From: CS1-C013 sp964353745
GTDB taxonomy: Archaea > Aenigmatarchaeota > Aenigmatarchaeia > Aenigmatarchaeales > Aenigmatarchaeaceae
Reading direction: 5' to 3'
Assembly (NCBI GenBank): GCA_964353745.1
Contig: CAYGWD010000035.1
Coordinates: 1-5,755, forward strand
DNA: 5,755 nt
In this document: piece after piece, positions 1-5,024 of the stretch
Position numbering within the stretch: the first letter of the stretch is position 1
How the letters are laid out: each line of letters starts with the position of its first letter
The notes under the pieces: generated by a model
What the model saw: only the letters and a program-made list of their open reading frames with translations
Databases searched by the model: none
Told to the model about the DNA's origin: nothing
Made by a program: the position numbers and the translations under genes

Positions 1-2
1 AC

Positions 3-191
3 TTTACACCCAAGGAAATATCTGTTAAGTTGAACAAACCGAACAAAACGATAACGTCTCAACTAGCCTACCTAGGTTTGAAAGCCAAAATAGAAGTTAT
101 GAGAAGGAAAGGAATAGAAAATCCTGTTGTTGAAAAGGTTTCTGACAGACCAGCTATTTATAGACTGACAGAAGAAGCAAAAGAATTATAG
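3..191 (+). CDS. C-terminal end of a winged-helix DNA-binding protein (partial)
   Basis: An open frame enters from the left edge and ends at a TAG stop after 62 visible codons; no start lies in the window. The peptide begins FTPKEISVKLNKPNKTITSQ, which reads as a helix-turn-helix: a 'TPKEIS.KLN' helix, a turn, then a recognition helix with 'TITSQLAYL'. The end, 'PAIYRLTEEAKEL', looks like the wing strand and closing helix common in archaeal winged-helix transcription regulators (ArsR/MarR-like or wHTH domain proteins). The other two forward frames contain stops within the first 35 bases, which supports this one. The family cannot be named more exactly because the N-terminal part is missing. 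It converges on the pyrophosphatase-family gene. A role in DNA binding is inferred from pattern only; regulatory targets are unknown. Confidence 0.6.
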   Translation, partial: FTPKEISVKLNKPNKTITSQLAYLGLKAKIEVMRRKGIENPVVEKVSDRPAIYRLTEEAKEL

Positions 192-256
192 TGCAGGAGG
201 CCTGCTTCTCAGTATAATTTACATTTATACTGCTTAAAGTGGTTGAAGCGAGAAAC
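192..256. other. Convergent spacer with two hairpins, possible bidirectional terminator
   Basis: This spacer separates the stop codons of two converging genes. It contains a GC-rich 5-bp stem (193-197 GCAGG with 201-205 CCTGC, 3-base loop) and an AT-rich 8-bp stem (210-217 CAGTATAA with 225-232 TTATACTG, 7-base loop). The segment GCTTC at 204-208 can also pair with GAAGC at 245-249, enclosing the second hairpin. On the + strand a run of five T follows at 261-265, just inside the neighbouring gene, which would suit archaeal T-run termination of the left gene. Terminator function is inferred from position and folding potential; the stems themselves are seen directly. Confidence 0.4.
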
Positions 257-679
257 CTAATTTTTATATTTCTCTACAATCCTAATAGCCTCTTTAACAT
301 TTGCTATATGCTTAAGAGGAGCTTGACCAATATGGTGACCTGTCCATGCCTTAATCATTTTTTCAACTCTTTTACTTGTTATATTATCAATTGATTTAAT
401 CTTTGAGTCAATAGGTACAGCAATAATTTTATCGTCTTTATCTTCTCTAATTATTGCACCTATAACTCTTGCTTTAATGCGACCTTGTCTAAGAGGTTTG
501 TTTGTAAGAACTATTACATCTAATGGCGCATTGTCAGGTGCAATTGTATTTTCTATACAACCATAATTCTCTGGTGGAAGAAATTTCAATCTTCTTATTT
601 TTTTGAAAGTGCCTTCTTCATATCGATATTTATTTTTGCTATTTTTTGGTATCTCAATAATAGCATCAACTATAGCCAT
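257..679 (-). CDS. ppa: Class A inorganic pyrophosphatase family protein, active site degenerate
   Basis: A 140-residue soluble protein of the family that hydrolyses pyrophosphate to phosphate. Family marks are EIPKNSKNKY (9-18), PPENYG (35-40), the signature region DNAPLDVIVL (49-58) and DKIIAVP (83-89). Against remembered E. coli numbering, Glu20, Lys29, Arg43, Tyr55, Asp65, Asp70, Asp102 and Lys104 have counterparts (E9, K17, R30, Y39, D49, D54, D82, K84). Glu31 appears as R19, Asp67 (the usual general base) as A51, and the Tyr141-Lys142 pair appears lost near W112-T113. It is also shorter than the usual 165-180 residues, mostly at the N-terminus and C-terminal third. It could be a weak enzyme, one with a different substrate, or a non-catalytic homologue. 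The ATG start is forced by an upstream in-frame stop at 695-697. GC over 301-660 is about 31%, below its neighbours. It lies downstream of ppsA on the same strand, 94 bases apart. Confidence 0.8.
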   Translation of the reverse strand: MAIVDAIIEIPKNSKNKYRYEEGTFKKIRRLKFLPPENYGCIENTIAPDNAPLDVIVLTNKPLRQGRIKARVIGAIIREDKDDKIIAVPIDSKIKSIDNITSKRVEKMIKAWTGHHIGQAPLKHIANVKEAIRIVEKYKN

Positions 680-702
680 AAATTTATTTCTTATTTAACT
701 CC

Positions 703-716
703 TATAAATTCTTGAT
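703..716 (-). promoter_or_regulatory. Possible BRE/TATA promoter for the pyrophosphatase-family gene
   Basis: Read on the minus strand, this is AATCAAGAATTTATA followed by GG: an A-rich BRE-like segment and a TATA-like core centred near 706, about 26 bases before the ATG at 679. At normal archaeal spacing, transcription would begin at or next to the start codon, giving a leaderless mRNA. The nearest GGAG on the mRNA strand (699-702) is 19 bases from the ATG, too far for a usual Shine-Dalgarno role. One arm of the 11-bp inverted repeat overlaps this element. Confidence 0.4.
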
Positions 717-775
717 TTATTTTAGTAAGATATGAAACATAAAGTATGCAGGGAGCCGGATTTGAATCAAGAATT
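707..775. repeat. Perfect 11-bp inverted repeat around a 47-base spacer
   Basis: AATTCTTGATT at 707-717 is the exact reverse complement of AATCAAGAATT at 765-775. The right arm runs into the ppsA stop codon (774-776) and the left arm overlaps the proposed promoter of the downstream gene. The arms could form the stem of a large hairpin in the ppsA 3' transcript, serve as paired protein-binding sites, or be the ends of a small vanished insertion. The repeat is seen directly; any function is inferred. Confidence 0.6.
747..766 (-). other. tRNA 3'-end-like fragment
   Basis: On the minus strand this 20-base stretch reads TTCAAATCCGGCTCCCTGCA. It resembles a tRNA from the T-loop to the discriminator base: T-loop TTCAAAT, T-stem 3' strand CCGGC, acceptor 3' strand TCCCTGC and A73. 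The sequence 5' to it (CTTGA) does not pair with CCGGC, no 5' acceptor strand GCAGGGA is found upstream, and the ppsA coding end occupies that space, so this is not a complete tRNA gene. Archaeal leucine tRNAs often end in a similar acceptor strand, from memory. It could be a leftover integration site or chance similarity. Confidence 0.35.
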
Positions 776-3002
776 AACTTTTTTCAAATTCAGAAACTTG
801 TTCTCTGACCTTATCTATTGCGTCGATGTTAACAGACAAGGATCTTATTCCTGATTTAACTAAGAACTCGACAGCATCCTTCCTGTTAGAAGGCAATTCA
901 CCGCATATTGAAGACTCTACATTGTATTTGTTGCAAACATCAATAACGTGCTTGAACAAGAACTGCATTGAAGGATGCATTTCGTCAAAAAGTTTCATTA
1001 TCCTCTCGTTGTCCCTGTCCAGACCTAATGTGGTCTGAGTCAAGTCATTAGAACCGAAGGAAGCAAAGGCGATTCCCTCTTTGCAGAAATCCTCTATTGT
1101 CAAAGCGCATGCCGGAACCTCGACCATTATGCCAAAGCTACCAGGAACTCCCATCTCCCTTGCGATATCTTTTGCTTTTTGTAATTCAGAAACATTTATA
1201 ATGAACGGCAACTCCCAAACAATATTATTCAAGCCCTTTTCATGCAGTTGCTTTAGTGCTCTTAGTTCGCACTTCAGTATCTCAGGCTCGTCTAAGCTTC
1301 TTCTTATGCCATGCCAGCCTAGCATTGGATTATACTCTTGGGGCTCATTTTCTCCGCCTTTCATATTTTTGAATTCGTCAGTTCTTGCGTCTAAGGATCT
1401 TACCCAGACATGCTTTGGATAGAATGCCTGAGCAACTTTGCCAACACCGTCAAATATCATTTTTGTAAGCTCCTCGCCCTTGCCTTGTCTTATGTATTCA
1501 AAGGGATGCATGCCAGCTTTTGTGAGCATGTGCTCTAATCTTAATAAACCAACTCCATCTGCGTTTTTCGCTCTTTCAGCAGTCTCTGGAAAAGCTAAAT
1601 TTACTTTAACTTGAACCTTTGTCTTTATTTGAGATGCTTCTGCTTTTTTCTCTTCTATGGCAATCTCTCCAGCATAGACCTTGCCATGGGTCGCATCAAC
1701 TGTTATCTTCATTCCTTCTTTTAGAACTTCAGTAGCTTTTTGAGTTCCGACGATGCATGGTATACTCAATTCCCTGGACACAATTGCTGCGTGACATGTT
1801 GTTCCTCCTTGGTCAGTTACAATAGCAGCAGACTTTTCCATTGCAACAACGAAATCAGGATTGGTCATTTTTGTGACAAGAACATCTCCCTTCTGAATCT
1901 TCCCTATGTCATTGGCGTCATTAACAATTCTTACAATTCCAGAAGCAACACCAGGTGATGCGCCATAACCCTCTAATATGGGAGTGCCTTCTACTTCCTT
2001 GGTTTCCTTTTCCTCAAGAGTCGTGACAGCCCTTGACTGCACAATATATATTTTATCTCTTTCAACTGCCCATTCGATATCCTCTGGGAAGTTATAGTGC
2101 TGTTCTATTTTCTTGCAATAAGCAGCCAAAGCAACTATCTCGTAATCGCTAAGAACTTGCAGATTTATCCTATCCCTGTTAACGCTCCTCTCAACTGTCA
2201 TACCATATATGTCCCTTACAGTCTCCATCAATTTCTTGCCGATGCGCTTCTCAAGTATGTCTCCATTTTCCTTGTCGACTTCATAGTGATCAGGCTCAAC
2301 CTTCCCCTGAACTATAGTCTCGCCCAAACCCCAACAAGCTTCAATGATAATGCGATTAGAGCCCTTGACAGGATTGGTAGGATCAATTGTAAAAGCAACA
2401 CCAGATTTTTCAGAATTTATCATTCTCATGACAACCACTGAGATTGAGCAGTCTTGTGGCTGGCCATTCTTGTGCCTGTAATAAATGACCCTTGGCGTAT
2501 ATAAGGAAGCCCAGCATCTTTTAACAGCCTCTAACAGCTTCTTGTCTCCCTTGATGTTCAAAAAAGTCTCATACTGTCCAGCAGAGGAAGCTGTCTTTAT
2601 ATCCTCCATTATTCCAGAACTTCTGACAGCAACAAAAGGTGTGTCCATTGGTTTTACAAAATCCAAGTCAACCGGAGGCCCTCCGTAAAGTTTCCTGTAA
2701 AAGTCCAAGGTCTGATTCTTAACTTTTTCAGGCATCTCAGCCTCTATTATCATTTTTTTGATCTTTTCAGAAGCGCTGTTCAAAGAATTTACATTATCAT
2801 AATCAATCTTGCTTATTATATCAGCTATATCGCCTTTCAAATCATTAGACTTTAAGAATTCGTCATAAGCCTCTGCTGTTATAAAAAATGGTTCAGGCAC
2901 AGGAAACCCAGCATTTATCATCTCTGCCAAGTTAGCTCCCTTGCCGCCAATCAATGGCACATCTTTCTTGCCCAAACCTTTGGGCTCTAAAACAAAAGCC
3001 AT
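774..3002 (-). CDS. ppsA: Phosphoenolpyruvate synthase (pyruvate, water dikinase)
   Basis: This 742-residue cytosolic enzyme makes PEP from pyruvate and ATP, releasing AMP and phosphate, and feeds gluconeogenesis; in archaea it may also run towards pyruvate. The domain order is complete: an N-terminal ATP-grasp region (GGKGANLAEM 19-28; VRSSGIMED 126-134; GWGLGET-like WGLGETIVQG 224-233; IEWAVERD 309-316; IVQSRAV 320-326), the swivelling phosphohistidine domain (GYGASPGVASG 345-355; GGTTCHAAIVSREL 399-412 with catalytic His404), and the C-terminal PEP/pyruvate-binding TIM barrel (GVGLLRLE 483-490; FGSNDLTQTTLGLDRDN 649-665; CGELPS 700-705 with Cys700). The motif CGELPS differs slightly from the CGQAPS/CGQGPS remembered for many PEP synthases and leans towards the CGE of PTS enzyme I; the dikinase call still holds because the ATP-grasp domain is present. 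Length is slightly under the usual 750-800. The ATG at 3002 gives a family-typical start. It diverges from egsA and precedes the pyrophosphatase-family gene. Confidence 0.95.
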   Translation of the reverse strand: MAFVLEPKGLGKKDVPLIGGKGANLAEMINAGFPVPEPFFITAEAYDEFLKSNDLKGDIADIISKIDYDNVNSLNSASEKIKKMIIEAEMPEKVKNQTLDFYRKLYGGPPVDLDFVKPMDTPFVAVRSSGIMEDIKTASSAGQYETFLNIKGDKKLLEAVKRCWASLYTPRVIYYRHKNGQPQDCSISVVVMRMINSEKSGVAFTIDPTNPVKGSNRIIIEACWGLGETIVQGKVEPDHYEVDKENGDILEKRIGKKLMETVRDIYGMTVERSVNRDRINLQVLSDYEIVALAAYCKKIEQHYNFPEDIEWAVERDKIYIVQSRAVTTLEEKETKEVEGTPILEGYGASPGVASGIVRIVNDANDIGKIQKGDVLVTKMTNPDFVVAMEKSAAIVTDQGGTTCHAAIVSRELSIPCIVGTQKATEVLKEGMKITVDATHGKVYAGEIAIEEKKAEASQIKTKVQVKVNLAFPETAERAKNADGVGLLRLEHMLTKAGMHPFEYIRQGKGEELTKMIFDGVGKVAQAFYPKHVWVRSLDARTDEFKNMKGGENEPQEYNPMLGWHGIRRSLDEPEILKCELRALKQLHEKGLNNIVWELPFIINVSELQKAKDIAREMGVPGSFGIMVEVPACALTIEDFCKEGIAFASFGSNDLTQTTLGLDRDNERIMKLFDEMHPSMQFLFKHVIDVCNKYNVESSICGELPSNRKDAVEFLVKSGIRSLSVNIDAIDKVREQVSEFEKS

Positions 3003-3062
3003 AAATATATATGCTCAAAGGTTTCTTAAATGTTTTTATTTTTAGTAAAGCAAATATATATA
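3003..3062. promoter_or_regulatory. Divergent promoter region between ppsA and egsA
   Basis: Only 60 bases separate the two start codons, so both core promoters must fit or overlap here. CTTAAATG at 3025-3032 reads CATTTAAG on the minus strand and is TATA-like both ways; its centre is about 26 bases from the ppsA ATG and about 35 from the egsA ATG. A second T/A stretch, TTTTTATTTTTA (3032-3043), could serve either direction. The 10-base sequence AAATATATAT occurs twice in the same orientation, at 3003-3012 and 3052-3061, next to each start codon. No Shine-Dalgarno sequence is present on either side, so leaderless or very short-leader mRNAs are likely. Confidence 0.5.
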
Positions 3063-4088
3063 ATGGAACTCCTTGAGATTGATCTGCCTAAGAAGATAAT
3101 AATAGGGGGAAAGGCCTTGGAAAAGGTTGGAGACGTTTGCAGACAAATTGGTTTGAAAGATTCTGCTACACTTTTTACAGACTCGAATGTTGTTAACATT
3201 GTTGGTAAAAAGGTCTTGGAAATTCTAGAGAGCAACGGTTATGAAGTTGAATTAAGGATTATACCTGAAAGATTTGAGAAGAATTTGATGAGCCTGAAAA
3301 ATAACGGTTTCACAGTAGGAGTTGGCGGAGGCAGGTCAATTGACATTGCAAAGATGGCTGCAAAAACCAATAGCATACCTTTCATCTCCATTCCAACAGC
3401 GATATCCCACGACGGAATAGCGAGCAACCGTGCTGTGATTGAGACTTGGAGCATACCAGCTGTGATACCAACTGCGATAATAATCGATACGGACATTGTC
3501 ATGAAATCGCCCTATCGCCTAACAGCAGCAGGCTGCGGGGACATGGTTGCAAAACTAACAGCAGTGGCAGACTGGGAGCTCTCAAGCAAGAGAACAGGAG
3601 AATATATCTCAGAATACGTGGCTGAGGCAAACAAGGCTTCGGCAAACCTGATAATCAAATCTGCAGAATCAATAAGAAAACTTGAGACCAAGGGTTTGAG
3701 AAGTCTTATAGAATCCCTAGTATTCTCAGGAATCTCGATGTCAATAGCAGGATCAAGCAGGCCTGCATCAGGATCAGAGCACCTGTTTTCCCATGCCCTA
3801 AAGCTCATGTATCCCGACAAGACAAGTTTGCACGGGGAAGAGTGCGGTTTAGGAACAATATTATGCTCTTATTTCCATGAAATGGACTGGCAAAGAATTG
3901 CAAAAGCACTAAAGATAATAGGAGCTCCTACAAACAGCCAGGAATTGGGCATACCTGACGAGATTATAGTAAAGGCTCTTTCTAAAGCAAAGGATGTGAG
4001 GAAGGACAGGTACACTATCCTTAACTATAAGGCAGTTGATGAGAGAAAAGCTAAGGAAGCTGCCAAGGAAACCGGAATCATACCATAG
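3063..4088 (+). CDS. egsA: sn-glycerol-1-phosphate dehydrogenase [NAD(P)+]
   Basis: This 341-residue cytosolic enzyme reduces dihydroxyacetone phosphate with NAD(P)H to sn-glycerol-1-phosphate, which sets the archaeal stereochemistry of membrane glycerol. It belongs to the iron/zinc-dependent polyol dehydrogenase family (glycerol dehydrogenase, 3-dehydroquinate synthase). The N-terminal Rossmann-like half carries the nucleotide motif VGVGGGRSIDIAK (85-97) and the substrate loop PTAISHDGIAS (111-121), close to the PTAPSHDGIAS of known archaeal enzymes. The C-terminal helical half has the likely metal ligands Asp160 (GCGD), His240 (SEHLFSHAL) and His257 (LHGEE). The ATG at 3063 is preferred over an in-frame ATG at 3030 because the latter adds a hydrophobic 11-residue stretch not expected in the family and would lie within the promoter region. 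Length matches the usual 335-355. It is followed 44 bases later by the next enzyme of the pathway. Confidence 0.93.
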   Translation: MELLEIDLPKKIIIGGKALEKVGDVCRQIGLKDSATLFTDSNVVNIVGKKVLEILESNGYEVELRIIPERFEKNLMSLKNNGFTVGVGGGRSIDIAKMAAKTNSIPFISIPTAISHDGIASNRAVIETWSIPAVIPTAIIIDTDIVMKSPYRLTAAGCGDMVAKLTAVADWELSSKRTGEYISEYVAEANKASANLIIKSAESIRKLETKGLRSLIESLVFSGISMSIAGSSRPASGSEHLFSHALKLMYPDKTSLHGEECGLGTILCSYFHEMDWQRIAKALKIIGAPTNSQELGIPDEIIVKALSKAKDVRKDRYTILNYKAVDERKAKEAAKETGIIP

Positions 4089-4090
4089 GA

Positions 4091-4103
4091 AGAAATTTAA
4101 ATG
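4091..4103 (+). promoter_or_regulatory. BRE/TATA promoter for the GGGP synthase gene
   Basis: AGAAATTTAAATG directly follows the egsA stop codon. AGAAA fits an archaeal BRE and TTTAAATG a TATA box centred near 4099, about 34 bases before the ATG at 4133. With the usual spacing of about 26 bases, transcription would start near 4125 and give a leader of about 8 bases. There is no Shine-Dalgarno sequence before the start; GGAGG occurs only inside codons 1-3. This suggests the gene can be transcribed independently of egsA. Confidence 0.6.
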
Positions 4104-4132
4104 TGCATTCCGTTATATAGATTTGTGAGCAT

Positions 4133-5023
4133 ATGGAGGAATGGAAGAACTGGAAGCATATCACAAAACTCGATCCTGATAAGAAGATAAACCCTAAAAT
4201 TATTGAAGAGATAATAGAAACTGGCACAGACGCCATAATGATATCAGGAACGCAGCATATCACCAAGGATAATGTCACAGAGCTTCTTGAAATGCTAAAG
4301 GAATACGACATACCGAAGATTCTAGAGCCTGCTACGCCAGCTGGCTTGGTCTATAAGAACATCGATTGGCTATTTGTTCCTTCTGTTTTTAACACAAAAT
4401 ACTCTCTTTACATCAATGGTTTGCATAAGATATGGATTAAGATGCACAAGGACAACATAAACTGGGACATGGTTGTTCCTGAAGCTTATATAATTTTGAA
4501 TCCGAGGTGTGCTGCAGCAAAGGTTTCTAAAGCTGAAGAAATGACTTTGGAAGGAACTGTTGCAACAGCTGTCTGCGCTGAAAGATACTTTAACTTCCCT
4601 GTGGTATACATCGAGTATTCCGGTACGTATGGCGATCCCAACATTGTTAGAGCTGTAAAAGAGTCTCTTACAAAAGCACAACTTTTGTACGGCGGCGGAA
4701 TAAACACAAAGGAAAGGGCAGAGGAAATGTCAAAATGGGCAACCATTGTTGTCGGAAACACCATCTATGAGAATGGCACTCACTCGTTTATTGACACCAT
4801 GCGCGGTAACCTGTTAAGGGAATTAACAGAAATACAGGGCAAATTAGGCAAACTAAAAAGACTCAGGAAAAAAACAAGGAATGAAATACCTCTTGAAATA
4901 AACAAAGGCATTGAAGACGGGAAAGAAGAGACCGATAAAGAGGAAATTAAACCTAGGATAAGGATTCCTAAATTTACGTACAAAAAGGAAGAGGCCAAAG
5001 CACGCAAGAAAGTCGAAAGCTAG
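4133..5023 (+). CDS. Geranylgeranylglyceryl phosphate synthase, group I (PcrB-like), with charged C-terminal tail
   Basis: This enzyme transfers the geranylgeranyl group from GGPP to sn-glycerol-1-phosphate, releasing PPi and forming the first ether bond of archaeal lipids; it acts at the cytosol-membrane boundary. The 296-residue protein has a TIM-barrel core over about 1-225. Motifs are KHITKLDPDK (8-17, including the acidic Mg-site Asp14), MISGTQHIT (36-44), EPATP (65-69), LFVPSVFN (80-87), YIEYSGTYGDP (159-169), YGGGI (186-190) and VVGN (206-209); the last three are the phosphate-binding loops. The wording closely follows the Archaeoglobus enzyme as remembered, placing it in group I. That enzyme ends soon after the equivalent of residue 224. 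Here some 70 further residues follow, rich in Lys, Arg and Glu, without membrane segments: a basic helix-like part (about 226-250), an acidic stretch (about 255-272) and a basic end. The start matches the family. The substrate is supplied by egsA just upstream. Confidence 0.93.
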   Translation: MEEWKNWKHITKLDPDKKINPKIIEEIIETGTDAIMISGTQHITKDNVTELLEMLKEYDIPKILEPATPAGLVYKNIDWLFVPSVFNTKYSLYINGLHKIWIKMHKDNINWDMVVPEAYIILNPRCAAAKVSKAEEMTLEGTVATAVCAERYFNFPVVYIEYSGTYGDPNIVRAVKESLTKAQLLYGGGINTKERAEEMSKWATIVVGNTIYENGTHSFIDTMRGNLLRELTEIQGKLGKLKRLRKKTRNEIPLEINKGIEDGKEETDKEEIKPRIRIPKFTYKKEEAKARKKVES

Positions 5024-5024
5024 C

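Noticed and set aside
210..232. Minus-strand stem with 7-base loop ATGTAAA, which could hold a GTA (Tyr) anticodon after a T
   Set aside because: No D-arm, T-arm or acceptor stem can be built around it, the stem is 8 bp rather than 5, and the flanks lack conserved tRNA bases. Treated as a simple hairpin.
699..702. GGAG (minus strand) as Shine-Dalgarno for the pyrophosphatase-family gene
   Set aside because: It is 19 bases from the ATG, and no usable in-frame start lies closer, with a stop at 695-697.
696..773. Complete tRNA gene on the minus strand
   Set aside because: Only the T-loop-to-3'-end part is recognisable. The 5' side of the T-stem does not pair and the expected upstream portion is ppsA coding sequence.
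826..2688. Several + strand open frames of 67-114 codons across the PEP synthase gene
   Set aside because: They are antisense to a complete, strongly conserved coding frame, have no recognisable domains and no promoter context.
3030..3062. Longer egsA start giving an extra MFLFLVKQIYI segment
   Set aside because: The extension is not family-like, would place the start inside the AT-rich promoter region, and homologues as remembered begin near MELLEIDLPKK.
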